Counted from the first letter of the stretch, positions 51,755-60,759 are shown. The stretch is DNA of 64,000 nt from Klenkia soli (GCF_900103975.1 NZ_FNIR01000005.1:255934-319933); one strand, 5' to 3'. Notes: generated from the letters alone by a model not told the origin. Program-made: numbers and translations.

Positions 51755-53032
51755 TCAGGCGATCAGGCCGGCCTCGCGCAGGGAGCGCAGCGACGGCTGC
51801 ACCCGGTGGGTGGGCCCGACGACCGGCGCGAGCGGGTCGAGGGTCTTGAGGCCCTCACCGGTGTTGAGCACCACGGTCTCCTGCGCCGGGTCGAGCAGGC
51901 CGCGCTCCACGAGCTGCCGGAGCACGGCCGTGGTCACCCCGCCGGCGGTCTCGGCGAACACGCCCGTGGTGCGGGCCAGGTCGCGGATGCCGGCCACGAT
52001 CTCGTCGTCCCCGACCCGGCCGACCGAGCCACCGGTGCGGCGGATGGCGTCGAGGGCGTAGGGGCCGTCGGCGGGGTTGCCGATGTTCAGCGACTTCGCG
52101 ATGCCGGTGGGCTTGACCGGCTTGACGACGTCCCAGCCGTTGTCGAAGGCCGTGGCGATCGGGTCGCAGCCGGCCGACTGGGCGCCGAAGACCTTCCAGG
52201 GGGTGTCCGCGACGATGCCGGCGGCCACCAGCTCCTTCCAGGCCTTGTCGACCTTGGTCAGCAGCGACCCCGACGCCATGGGGATGACCACCTGGGCCGG
52301 GATGCGCCAGCCCAGCTGCTCGGCGATCTCGTAGCCGACGGTCTTGGAGCCCTCGGCGTAGTAGGGGCGCACGTTCTGGTTGACGAAGGCGGCGTCCTCG
52401 AACTCGTCGGTCTCGGCCAGCTCGCTGGTCAGCCGGTTGACGTCGTCGTAGGAGCCGTCGACGGCGATCAGCGCCTGGCCGTACACCGCCGACTGCACGA
52501 TCTTGCCCGGCTCGAGGTCGCTGGGCACGAAGACGTACGAGGGGATGCCGTTGCGGGCGGCGTGCGCGGCGACCGAGTTGGCCAGGTTGCCGGTGGAGGC
52601 GCAGGCGATCTTCGCGTAGCCGAAGCCCTTGGCCGCGGTGGCGGCCAGGCTGACCACGCGGTCCTTGAAGGAGTGCGTGGGGTTCGCCGAGTCGTCCTTG
52701 ACCCACAGCGGCGCGGTGAAGCCGAGCTCGTCGCCCAGCCGCTGCGCGCGGACCAGCGGGGTCATGCCCGGGTCGAGGCTGACCCGGCTGGCGGGGTCCT
52801 GGCCGGTGGGCAGCAGCGGGGCGTACCGCCAGATGTTGTGCGGGCCGGCCTCGATCTGCTCACGGGTGACCGCGCGCATGAGCTCGGGGTCGTAGTCGAC
52901 CTCGAGCGGGCCGAAGCACTCGGCGCAGGCGTGCTCGGCGATCAGCCCGAACGTGGCGCCGCAGTTGCGGCACACCAGGCCACGCGCGGGGTTGGCCGGG
53001 ATGCCGGTGGGGGCGGGTGCGGTCAGGGTCAT
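51755..53032 (-). CDS. thrC: Threonine synthase
   Basis: The 425-aa PLP enzyme converts O-phosphohomoserine to threonine. It has an N-terminal zinc ribbon (Cys21, Cys24, Cys36, Cys39), the PLP lysine Lys123 in HSFKDR, and the GNLANSV and ASGSLLTK phosphate-binding loops. It resembles the actinobacterial class with an added zinc finger. A SAM-I riboswitch occupies its whole leader. hom and thrB, often next to thrC in actinobacteria, are not here. Start ATG 53032 has AGGAGG at 53043-53048 (minus strand). Confidence 0.93.
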   Translation of the reverse strand: MTLTAPAPTGIPANPARGLVCRNCGATFGLIAEHACAECFGPLEVDYDPELMRAVTREQIEAGPHNIWRYAPLLPTGQDPASRVSLDPGMTPLVRAQRLGDELGFTAPLWVKDDSANPTHSFKDRVVSLAATAAKGFGYAKIACASTGNLANSVAAHAARNGIPSYVFVPSDLEPGKIVQSAVYGQALIAVDGSYDDVNRLTSELAETDEFEDAAFVNQNVRPYYAEGSKTVGYEIAEQLGWRIPAQVVIPMASGSLLTKVDKAWKELVAAGIVADTPWKVFGAQSAGCDPIATAFDNGWDVVKPVKPTGIAKSLNIGNPADGPYALDAIRRTGGSVGRVGDDEIVAGIRDLARTTGVFAETAGGVTTAVLRQLVERGLLDPAQETVVLNTGEGLKTLDPLAPVVGPTHRVQPSLRSLREAGLIA

Positions 53033-53046
53033 GCGACGACTACCTC

Positions 53047-53161
53047 CTCATCTTCCCTGCGCCGGGGTCGTCGACCCGCGCAGGACGGATGGGGCACCTG
53101 CTGCTCGCGCAGTGGTTGCCGGGGCTTCGTCGGGCCGTGTCCCTCTGCCCCTCTGGATGAG
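53047..53161 (-). ncRNA. SAM-I (S-box) riboswitch in the thrC leader
   Basis: Read on the minus strand, the leader has the SAM-I core: an AGAGGGGCAGAGGGAC P2 strand, GGCCCGACGAAGCC, CCGGCAACC, and GGTGCCCC, then a P4 hairpin (about 53058-53084). The 5' P1 strand CTCATC (53156-53161) can pair with GATGAG (53047-53052), and that 3' P1 strand overlaps the thrC Shine-Dalgarno (53043-53048). SAM binding would therefore close the ribosome site directly. Confidence 0.85.
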
Positions 53162-53186
53162 TGGAACGCCTGGACCCTACTGCAGG

Positions 53187-54020
53187 ATGGACGCCGTGCC
53201 CGCAGCAATCGTCTACACCGACCTCGACGGCACGATGGTCGGCCCGCGCGGGTCGTTCGTTCACACCGCCGCCGGGGAGCTCACCGACCGGCCCTGGACG
53301 GCGCTGCTGGAGCTGCACGCCGCCGGCGTCCCCCTGGTGCTGGTCTCCGGGCGCACCCACGCGCAGCTGCAGGAGGCCGGGCGTGTCTTCGCCGTCGACG
53401 GCCACATCGCGGAGCTGGGCTCCCTGGTCAGCTGGGCCGGCGGACGGGAGACCCACCTGCTGACCGGTGACCTGCCCGCGGAGTTCGCCGGACGCGGCCC
53501 GGTGGAGGTCATGGCCGACCTCGGCGTGGTCGACGCGCTGCTCGCGGCCCGGCCCGGCCGGCTGGAGTGGCACGCGCCGTGGTCGGCCACGCACACCGGC
53601 GACGCGATGCTGCGCGGGCGGGTCGACACCGCCGAGGTCGACGCCTGGCTGGCCGACCGCGGGTGGGGGTGGCTGACCCTCAAGGACAACGGCCGGGTGC
53701 CGCGCACGTCACGGGTGACCCTGGCGGTCGAGGGCGACCCGCACGTCTACCACCTGATGCCGCGCGGCATCGGCAAGGGCCACGCCATCGCCTGGGACCT
53801 CGCCCGCCGCGGCCTGGACCCCGCCGACGCCGTGGCGATCGGCGACTCGGTCAGCGACCTGGAGATGGCCCCCGCCGTCGGGCGGTTGTTCGTCACCGCC
53901 AACGGCGCCGCCGTCCCCGGCATGGCCCAGGCGATGGCCACCCTGCCGAACACGACCGCGACGGACGGCGCGATGGGCCTGGGCTGGGCGCAGGCCGTGC
54001 GGGAGTCCCTCAGCTCGTGA
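53187..54020 (+). CDS. HAD-family phosphatase, mannosyl-3-phosphoglycerate phosphatase-like
   Basis: The 277-aa protein is a Cof/MPGP-type HAD hydrolase: nucleophile DLDGTM (about 12-17), VSGRTHAQL (motif II region), a cap domain, and DSVSDLEMAP (motif III/IV acid pair). The overall layout resembles mannosyl-3-phosphoglycerate phosphatase. ATG 53187 is used, but GTG 53196, with AGGA 8 nt before it, is equally plausible. The promoter must overlap the 5' end of the divergent riboswitch. It ends 11 bp inside the convergent permease gene. Confidence 0.8.
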   Translation: MDAVPAAIVYTDLDGTMVGPRGSFVHTAAGELTDRPWTALLELHAAGVPLVLVSGRTHAQLQEAGRVFAVDGHIAELGSLVSWAGGRETHLLTGDLPAEFAGRGPVEVMADLGVVDALLAARPGRLEWHAPWSATHTGDAMLRGRVDTAEVDAWLADRGWGWLTLKDNGRVPRTSRVTLAVEGDPHVYHLMPRGIGKGHAIAWDLARRGLDPADAVAIGDSVSDLEMAPAVGRLFVTANGAAVPGMAQAMATLPNTTATDGAMGLGWAQAVRESLSS

Positions 54021-54873
54021 CGTCGCGGCGGGCGAAGTGGCGGAAGGCCAGCGCGGTGAAGACCGCCGCGTAGAGCAGCGACTGGATGACCCCGCGGTAC
54101 AGGTCGCCGCTGTCGACCGGGGTCTGCAGCAGGTCGGTCCAGGCGAACTCCTCCGCGGTCGGGAAGTAGTCACGGATGCTGCCCAGCTGCTCGACCTGGT
54201 CGAGGATCGCGAAGACGAACATCGTGAACACCGACCCGCCGACGGCGGCCAGCGGCGCGTCGGTGATCGTGGACAGCCAGAACGCCAGCGTGCCGACGAC
54301 CAGCAGGTGGACGGCGAGGTAGCCGACGATGCCGGCCAGCCGCAGCAGCCCGTCGCCCTGGGCGATGCTGATCCCGATCGGGGTGCGGATGTCCCCGAAC
54401 CCGAAGGCGATCCCGCCGGCGACGAGGGCGACCACGGTGACGGTGACCAGGGCGGCCACGCTGGTCACCAGCGCGGCCAGCCACTTCTGCCGGAGCAGCC
54501 GCATGCGGGGCACCGGGGTGGCCAGCGCGTACCGCAACGACCCCCACTGTGCCTCGCTGGCCACCGTGTCGCCGAAGAACAGCGCGTAGACCACCACCAG
54601 GAAGAACGAGGTCGTGGCGAACAGCACGAACAGGGTGAAGTTCAACCCGGACGCCGTCGCGACGTCGACCAGGTTGAGCCGGCTGTTGGCCTGCGCGTCC
54701 TCCGAGGCACCCAGCTGCAGGGCCGCGATGAGCACCAGCGGCAGCGCGACCATCAGCGCGAAGACGCCGATCGTGCGCCGCCGCTTGAACTGCCGGCGCA
54801 GCTCCACCGACAGCCGGAGCGTGCGCTCGGGCCGGTACCCGGCGACCGCGCCGGTCGACTGCACCGTGCTCAT
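54010..54873 (-). CDS. ABC-2-type transporter permease
   Basis: The 287-aa protein has six hydrophobic helices and a basic cytoplasmic N-terminus (ELRRQFKRRRTIGVF), typical of ABC-2-type permeases; EAQWGSLRYALATPVPRMRLLRQKW is the cytoplasmic loop that contacts the ATPase. Its ATG start overlaps the stop of the hydrolase-ATPase fusion gene (ATGA), so it pairs with that ATPase. The substrate is unknown. Confidence 0.83.
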   Translation of the reverse strand: MSTVQSTGAVAGYRPERTLRLSVELRRQFKRRRTIGVFALMVALPLVLIAALQLGASEDAQANSRLNLVDVATASGLNFTLFVLFATTSFFLVVVYALFFGDTVASEAQWGSLRYALATPVPRMRLLRQKWLAALVTSVAALVTVTVVALVAGGIAFGFGDIRTPIGISIAQGDGLLRLAGIVGYLAVHLLVVGTLAFWLSTITDAPLAAVGGSVFTMFVFAILDQVEQLGSIRDYFPTAEEFAWTDLLQTPVDSGDLYRGVIQSLLYAAVFTALAFRHFARRDVTS

Positions 54874-57740
54874 GACTCCCCCACCAGCGACAGGAACGCG
54901 TCCTCGAGCCGACGACGCGGGCTGATCTGGTCGACGCCGACACCGGCCTCGACCAGCGCCGCGACGGCCTCCGCCCGGGACAGGTCACCCAGCTCGACCA
55001 CCAGGCCCTCGTCGGCCCGCTCGACGGTCGCACCGAGGCCGGTGAGCACCTCGGCGGCGCGCTCGGGGTCGCCCTGGACGACCAGCAGCACCGCTCCCCC
55101 GGTGCCGATGATCTCCTCGACCGTGCCCTCGGCGACCTTCTGGCCCTTGGCCATCACGACCACGTGCGAGCAGGTCTGCTCGATCTCGGCCAGCAGGTGG
55201 CTGGAGACGATGACCGTGCGGCCGGTGGCCGCGTAGTCGTGCAGCACCTGCCGCATCGCGTGGATCTGCGGCGGGTCCAGCCCGTTGGTCGGCTCGTCGA
55301 GCACCAGGAGGTCGGGCAGCCCGAGCATGGCCTGGGCGATCGCCACCCGCTGCCGCATGCCCTGGGAGTAGGAGCGCACCCGCTTGTCCAGCGCCGTCCC
55401 GAGGCCGGCGATCTCGACCGCCTCGTCGAGGTGGGCGTCCTCGAGGGGCCGCCCCGTGGCCGCCCAGTACAGCTCGAGGTTGTCCCGGCCGGACAGGTGC
55501 GGCTGCAGGCCGGTGCCCTCGACGAAGGACCCCAGCCGGGACAGCACCGGGGCGCCCGCGGTGGCCGGGTGGCCGAAGACCGAGATGGTGCCCTCGCTCG
55601 GCCGGATCAGGCCCATCAGCATGCGCAGCGAGGTGGTCTTGCCCGCGCCGTTGGGGCCCAGCAGCCCGAGCACCTGGCCGCGCCGGACCTCGAAGGACAG
55701 GTCGCGGACGGCGGTGAAGCCGTCCTTGTAGCTCTTGGTGACACCGGTGAACCGCAGCGGTACGTCCTCGCCGTCGGGCTCGACGACCGACAGCTGCCGT
55801 CGACGCCGGGCGCCCCAGAGCTTCGCGACGACCACCCCGGCCACGCCGAGGGCGGCCAGCACCCCCAGCAGCACCCACCAGCGGGTCGCCCCGGAGGTGC
55901 TGGTGACCGTGCCGTCGACGTCCGGCGCGGCCAGCACGGCGCCGTCGGCCAGGCCCACGGCGTAGACGCCGGACTCGGCCGGGGCGGCGAAGGCCTGGTC
56001 GGTGGAGGAGACCAGCACCCGCATCGTGTGGCCGGTCTCGAACCGGTGCACGATGCCGGGCAGCGTGACCTCGACCTCGGTGGGCGCGGTCGGGTCGGTC
56101 GACAGCCCGGTCAGCGCCAACGGCGCCACGAGCCCCGAGGGCAGGGTCTGGCTGCCGTCGGCCGAGACGTCGTAGAGCTTGGCGAACAGCGTCGCGGTCC
56201 CGGTCGGCGAGGAGACCGCGAGGGTGACCGTCGAGGCACCCACCACGTCGACCGCGTCGGTCAGGGGCTCGGAGTCGAAGGCCGCGAACTGGCCCGGGAT
56301 CTCGACCGTCGTCCCGCCCAGGGCGGCGGTGACCGCGCCGAGGCCGGGCACCGTCGTGATGGCCGCCGGGTTGCCGCCCGGTGGTGTGACGACCGGGAAG
56401 GTCGTACCCGACAGCGGGACGTCGGTCCGCTGCACCTCGTCACCGGCCAGGCCCGGGTAGTCGGTGGCCGTCTCGGTGCGGCTGCCGCCCTGCACGCTGC
56501 CGACCGCCGCCCCCACACCGGTGGGCACCGGGAAGGTGAAGCCCGTGCCGGGGTCGGTGCCGTCGCCGCGGAGGTGGAAGTCGAACCAGCCGGCGACCAG
56601 GTCGCGGAGGTCGGCGGTGTCGCCCTCGGAGGCGCTGGCGTCGTGGCCGCCGTCGTACCAGACGACCTTCACCGGGGTGCCGTTCGCCGCGATGCCGCGG
56701 GCGTTGGCGTCGGCCTGGCCGAGCCCGAAGAGGGAGTCCTGGGTGCCCTGCACGAGCAGCGTGGGCGCGGTGATCCGGTCGAGCACGCCGGCCGGCGAGG
56801 AGCGGTCGAGCACGGCGGCGATGTCCGGGGTGAGCGTGCCGCTGGCGGCCGCGACCTGGTAGGCCGCGCAGATGTCGGCCCGGAACCGGCCGCAGGTCAA
56901 CGCCTGCTCGACCGCGGCGGAGTCCAGGGTCGAGGGGTCGACGTCGGGGACGCCCGCGCCGCCGCCGGTGGTCGCGCCGCCGGTGAGCGAGGCGAGCAGG
57001 CCGTCGCCGGTCGGCACCGACCCGGCCCCGAAGAACAGCCCCGACCACAGCCGCTTGAACACCCCGCTGTCGCCGGTGGAGGGGGTGACCGCCGGCGTGG
57101 CGCCGTCGACCGCGCCGGCCTGCGACGGGAAGAGCGCGGTGGTCAGGGAGTTCCAGGTGATCTGGGGGGCGATGGCGTCGACCCGGTCGTCGTAGGCCGC
57201 CCCGAGCAGCGAGAGGGCCCCGCCGTAGCTGGCACCCGCCACGCCCACCCGGGGGTCGCCGGGGGCGTCGAGCTGGACGTCGTCGCGCTGCGCCAGGAGG
57301 TCGAGCATCGTGGACAGGTCGGCGACCTCGTAGCGGGGGTCGTCCAGGCCGATCTGCCCGGTGCTCGAGCCGAAGCCGCGGGCCGAGTAGGTCAGCACCA
57401 CGTAGCCCCGGCCGGCGAGGTCGCGGGCGTCGTCGGCCACCGACTGCTTGCTCCCGCCGAAGCCGTGCGCCAGCACCACCGCGGGGGCCGGGTCGTCGCC
57501 CGTGGCCGAGGCCGGCACGTACACGGTGGTGTCGAGCTCGACGGCGTCCTCACCGCTCCCCGAGGGCACCGTGGCGTCCTCGGTGGTGACGTCCTCGGCG
57601 GCCCGAGCCGGGCTGGCCGAGGGGACGGCGAGCGGCACCGCCAGCAGGGCGGCGCTGAGCAGGGCGGTGGTGAGGGCAGCGAGCGCCGCGCGGGCGCCGG
57701 AGCGCGGGCGGTGACGCACGAGCCCGGCGGTGGGGCGCAC
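54870..57740 (-). CDS. Fusion of secreted alpha/beta hydrolase (S15/CocE-like) and ABC ATPase
   Basis: The 956-aa protein has a signal peptide (about 15-48), a CocE/X-Pro peptidase-like alpha/beta hydrolase (nucleophile Ser171 in GASYGG, Asp335 in QGTQDSLF, His366 in DGGHDA), a beta-rich PepX-like C-domain (about 390-610), one transmembrane helix (about 618-640), and a full cytoplasmic ABC ATPase (about 661-956; Walker A GPNGAGKT, signature YSQGM, Walker B LLVLDEP). A continuous frame without a stop supports a true fusion. It would couple an external hydrolase to a transport ATPase. Start GTG 57740 is the best available. Confidence 0.85.
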   Translation of the reverse strand: MRPTAGLVRHRPRSGARAALAALTTALLSAALLAVPLAVPSASPARAAEDVTTEDATVPSGSGEDAVELDTTVYVPASATGDDPAPAVVLAHGFGGSKQSVADDARDLAGRGYVVLTYSARGFGSSTGQIGLDDPRYEVADLSTMLDLLAQRDDVQLDAPGDPRVGVAGASYGGALSLLGAAYDDRVDAIAPQITWNSLTTALFPSQAGAVDGATPAVTPSTGDSGVFKRLWSGLFFGAGSVPTGDGLLASLTGGATTGGGAGVPDVDPSTLDSAAVEQALTCGRFRADICAAYQVAAASGTLTPDIAAVLDRSSPAGVLDRITAPTLLVQGTQDSLFGLGQADANARGIAANGTPVKVVWYDGGHDASASEGDTADLRDLVAGWFDFHLRGDGTDPGTGFTFPVPTGVGAAVGSVQGGSRTETATDYPGLAGDEVQRTDVPLSGTTFPVVTPPGGNPAAITTVPGLGAVTAALGGTTVEIPGQFAAFDSEPLTDAVDVVGASTVTLAVSSPTGTATLFAKLYDVSADGSQTLPSGLVAPLALTGLSTDPTAPTEVEVTLPGIVHRFETGHTMRVLVSSTDQAFAAPAESGVYAVGLADGAVLAAPDVDGTVTSTSGATRWWVLLGVLAALGVAGVVVAKLWGARRRRQLSVVEPDGEDVPLRFTGVTKSYKDGFTAVRDLSFEVRRGQVLGLLGPNGAGKTTSLRMLMGLIRPSEGTISVFGHPATAGAPVLSRLGSFVEGTGLQPHLSGRDNLELYWAATGRPLEDAHLDEAVEIAGLGTALDKRVRSYSQGMRQRVAIAQAMLGLPDLLVLDEPTNGLDPPQIHAMRQVLHDYAATGRTVIVSSHLLAEIEQTCSHVVVMAKGQKVAEGTVEEIIGTGGAVLLVVQGDPERAAEVLTGLGATVERADEGLVVELGDLSRAEAVAALVEAGVGVDQISPRRRLEDAFLSLVGES

Positions 57741-57817
57741 GGCAGCTGAACGGACGGCGGACGGGCTGTGTTCCGCCGGCGCGCAACCTGTGCGCGAGCT
57801 GTGCCGGACGGGCCGGG

Positions 57818-59416
57818 TCAGGGCTGCCAGTTGCCGGTGGCGACGACGACGATGCCGGGGTCGGGCTCGCCGGCGACGTCGAAGAACCGCTCGGAGGGAC
57901 CGCCGAGGATGTCGGGGAACTGCGCCTGCAGGGTGGCCGCGGCTGCCTGCTGCTGGACGTCGCCGGCGGTGTAGAAGACGGTGGTCACGGCGACGTCGCC
58001 GGTCGTGTAGGAGTCCTCGCCCCGGATCTCCCAGCCGCCTGCGGACAGCGCCGCGCCGATGGCCCCGGCCAGTCCGTTCACGGTGGTCGCGTTCAGCACC
58101 GTGACCGGCGCGAAGACCGGGCCGGTCGGCACGGCGGACGTCGGGGCCGGCGCCGAGGTGGCCGGCGCCTGGCTGCTGGAGGCCGGCGCGGCGGACGAGG
58201 TGGTGGCCGGCGCGCTGCTGGCCGACTCCTCGGTGCCGGGGCGCTGGAAGGACCACACCCCCAGCAGCACCAGGGCGATGACCACGGCCGCCACCAACCC
58301 GAGCACGAGGCCCCGGGATCCGCGCCGGCCCTCGTCGGGCAGCGGCGGGATGGGGGTGATGCCCTGCCGGCGTTCCTCGCGGCGCCGCACGACGTCGACC
58401 GCCTGCCGCTCGGCCCGGCTGGCGGCCCGGCCGCCGATGACCCCGGTCTCGCCGCTGCCCGGCTCGGTCGAGCGCTCGGGTGACCGCCGGCCCGCGGGGG
58501 CCGCCGCTCCTGGGCTGGTACCCGGGCCGGCCGTGGGACCCGGTGCGGGCGCGGCCGCCGGACCGGGCGGGGGCAGGCTGGGGAGCGGGGGCCGCTCGGG
58601 CACCGAGTGCGTGCGCGCACCGCGCCGGTCCCCCGTGGCGGGGACGCCCTCGGGGCGGTCGGCGGATCGGCGCTCGGGGCCGGTCCAGGGAGCCGGCTCG
58701 GGCGCGGTCTCGCGGGCGGTCTCGGTGCCCGGCGGCGGCGTCGGCGGGCCCAGCGAGGTCGCCCAGGCCGGCAGGCTGGAGGTCTCGGGCGCCCGGGCGG
58801 CCGGTGGGCGGCTGCCCGGCAGGGGGTCCACCGACGTGCGCGGGCCCTCGCCCCCGGCTGCCGGTGCCTGCTCGGCGGGGGGCGGCACCGGGGTGGGCAG
58901 GCCCCGCGTCGGCGGGGGCGGCGTGGGCTGTGCGCGGGTGGCCCGGTCGGCAGGGGGCGGGGGCGTACCGGGGCCGCGCACCGGCGGGGGTGCCCCGGGG
59001 CCGCGCGCGGGCGGCGGGGGCGGCGGGGTGGCCGGCCCACGGCTGACCGGCGGTGCGGTGTCCCGCGCCGGCGCCGCCCGCCGGGGGCCATCCGTCCGGG
59101 AGGCATCAGACCGGGGGATGTCAGACCGGGGGACGTCGGGCCGCGGGGCGGGAGCGGCCGGGATGCCGGTGACGTAGGTGCGCGGGCCGGCCTGGGCCGG
59201 TGGCCGGGAACCGGCGGGCTGGTCGGCACCGGGAGCCCCCGGGCCACGCCCGGACATGGGGTCCTCGCCCCGCGGCAGCTGGCCGTCGCGGCGGCGTTCG
59301 GCCCGGGTGCGCCGGCCCAGCGTCGTCAGCTCGTCGTCGTCGGGCCAGGCGCCGGTCGTGGGCTGCTCGTCGGGAGCCGAGGGCGGCTCACCGTCCGGTA
59401 CTCCATGCCTCCCCAC
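57818..59416 (-). CDS. LytR_C-domain membrane protein with long disordered N-terminus (VirR-like)
   Basis: The 532-aa protein has a Pro/Arg/Gly-rich disordered cytoplasmic region (about 1-370), one transmembrane helix (about 370-390), a Ser/Ala/Thr-rich linker, and a C-terminal LytR_C domain (about 430-525; VTVLNATTVNGLAGAIGAALSAGGWEI). A DUF3263 gene lies directly upstream. M. tuberculosis Rv0430 (DUF3263) and Rv0431 (VirR, LytR_C) have the same order, from memory, and VirR affects the cell envelope and vesicle release. The disordered part is far longer than in VirR. Start GTG 59416. Confidence 0.8.
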   Translation of the reverse strand: MGRHGVPDGEPPSAPDEQPTTGAWPDDDELTTLGRRTRAERRRDGQLPRGEDPMSGRGPGAPGADQPAGSRPPAQAGPRTYVTGIPAAPAPRPDVPRSDIPRSDASRTDGPRRAAPARDTAPPVSRGPATPPPPPPARGPGAPPPVRGPGTPPPPADRATRAQPTPPPPTRGLPTPVPPPAEQAPAAGGEGPRTSVDPLPGSRPPAARAPETSSLPAWATSLGPPTPPPGTETARETAPEPAPWTGPERRSADRPEGVPATGDRRGARTHSVPERPPLPSLPPPGPAAAPAPGPTAGPGTSPGAAAPAGRRSPERSTEPGSGETGVIGGRAASRAERQAVDVVRRREERRQGITPIPPLPDEGRRGSRGLVLGLVAAVVIALVLLGVWSFQRPGTEESASSAPATTSSAAPASSSQAPATSAPAPTSAVPTGPVFAPVTVLNATTVNGLAGAIGAALSAGGWEIRGEDSYTTGDVAVTTVFYTAGDVQQQAAAATLQAQFPDILGGPSERFFDVAGEPDPGIVVVATGNWQP

Positions 59417-59424
59417 GGTGATCG

Positions 59425-59430
59425 AGCCTA
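59425..59430 (-). promoter_or_regulatory. Predicted -10 element for the LytR_C gene
   Basis: TAGGCT (minus strand) fits TANNNT and lies 8 nt before the GTG start at 59416. It is in the 21-bp gap after the DUF3263 gene, so the LytR_C gene may also be transcribed on its own. Confidence 0.4.
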
Positions 59431-59437
59431 GTGGGCG

Positions 59438-59794
59438 TCAGAGGTCGACGCCCAGGGTCCTGGCCGAGCGCTGCCGCTGCCGGGTCGCACGCATGCGGCG
59501 CAGCCGCCGGACCAGCAGCGGGTCGACGACCAGCGCCTCGGGGCGGTCGATGACGCTGTTCAGGACCTGGTAGTACCGGGTCGCCGAGAGCCCGAACTGC
59601 TCCTTGATCGCCGCCTCCTTGGCGCCGGCGTAGCGCCACCACTGCCGCTCGAAGGCCAGCACGTCGCGTTCACGGCGCGGCAGCCCCGAGGGGTCGGCGT
59701 CGCCCTGCGGCGTGGTCTCGACCGGCCCCCCGGGACGGGGGGCCGGCTCGACGGACCCGTCGGGGCGGGGGGCGTGGGCGGCGTCGCTGCTCAT
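59438..59794 (-). CDS. DUF3263 protein
   Basis: The 118-aa protein matches DUF3263, with the conserved LPRRERDVLAFERQWWRYAGAKEAAIKEQFGLSATRYYQVLNSVIDRPEAL (about 38-88), a helical segment that looks like a small DNA-binding or adaptor fold. The N-terminus is Pro-rich. It precedes the LytR_C gene as in M. tuberculosis Rv0430-Rv0431. ATG 59794 is chosen. Function unknown. Confidence 0.85.
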   Translation of the reverse strand: MSSDAAHAPRPDGSVEPAPRPGGPVETTPQGDADPSGLPRRERDVLAFERQWWRYAGAKEAAIKEQFGLSATRYYQVLNSVIDRPEALVVDPLLVRRLRRMRATRQRQRSARTLGVDL

Positions 59795-59837
59795 CGGGGG
59801 ACGACCTTCCAGGTGGCGGGCGGGACGGGGGCGGCGT

Positions 59838-60752
59838 TCACAGGCCGGCCGGCGCGGGTTCGGGGAGGGCACGGCGGCTGGACCGGGTGGCCCGCAGGCT
59901 GTCGACGGTGAAGATCGCCAACGCGACCCAGACCACCACGAACCCGGCCAACCGGGCCGGCGGCATGGGTTCGCCGTTGACGAAGACGCCGATGGCCAGC
60001 TGCATCAGCGGGGTGACGTACTGCAGCAGCCCGACGGTGGACAGCGGGATGCGCCGCGTGGAAGCGGCGAACAGCAGCAGCGGGACGGCGGTGGCGATGC
60101 CCGAGCTGGCCAGCAGCAGGACGTGGCCGGCACCGGCCTCGCCCAGCGACCCGCCACCACGGGCCTGCAGCACGACGAGCACGACCAGCGCGGGGCCGAC
60201 CAGCAGCAGGGTCTCGAGGAACAACCCCGGGGCGGCGTCGACGCGGACCAGCTTCTTCAGCAGCCCGTAGGTGGCGAAGGTGCCGGCCAGCAGGATCGCG
60301 ATCCACGGCGGGCGGCCGTACTCGACGGTGAGGATGGCCACCGCGACCGCCGCGGTGCCGACGGCGACCCACTGCAGCCGCCGCAGCCGCTCGCCCAGGA
60401 AGCAGACCCCCAGCAGCACGCTGACCAGCGGGTTGATGAAGTAGCCCAGCGAGGTCTCGACGACGTGGCCGGCGTTGACCGCGATGACGAAGGTCAGCCA
60501 GTTGCCGGTGATCAGCACCGCGGCACCGGCCAGGATCAGCAGGGTGCGGCGATCGGCGGCCGCGCGGCGCACCGCCGCCCAGCCGCGCAGCACCGTGAGC
60601 AGCAGCGCGACGAACAGCAGCGACCACACGATGCGGTGCGCGACGATCTCGACCCCGCCGGCCGGCTCGAGCAGCGGGAAGTACAACGGGAACAGCCCCC
60701 ACAGCCCGTAGGCCGCCAGGCCCGTGAGGACCCCGGTGCGCCGCTCGCTCAT
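59838..60752 (-). CDS. rarD: EamA-family permease RarD
   Basis: The 304-aa protein has ten helices. The N-terminus GVLTGLAAYGLWGLFPLYFPLLEPAGGVEIVAHRIVWSLLF is typical of RarD, and SLGYFINPLVSVLLGVCFLGERL is the conserved EamA repeat. It is a predicted drug/metabolite transporter. It precedes DUF3263 on the same strand with a 43-bp gap. The start is ATG 60752, with a likely leaderless promoter. Confidence 0.87.
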   Translation of the reverse strand: MSERRTGVLTGLAAYGLWGLFPLYFPLLEPAGGVEIVAHRIVWSLLFVALLLTVLRGWAAVRRAAADRRTLLILAGAAVLITGNWLTFVIAVNAGHVVETSLGYFINPLVSVLLGVCFLGERLRRLQWVAVGTAAVAVAILTVEYGRPPWIAILLAGTFATYGLLKKLVRVDAAPGLFLETLLLVGPALVVLVVLQARGGGSLGEAGAGHVLLLASSGIATAVPLLLFAASTRRIPLSTVGLLQYVTPLMQLAIGVFVNGEPMPPARLAGFVVVWVALAIFTVDSLRATRSSRRALPEPAPAGL

Positions 60753-60759
60753 GACCCGA

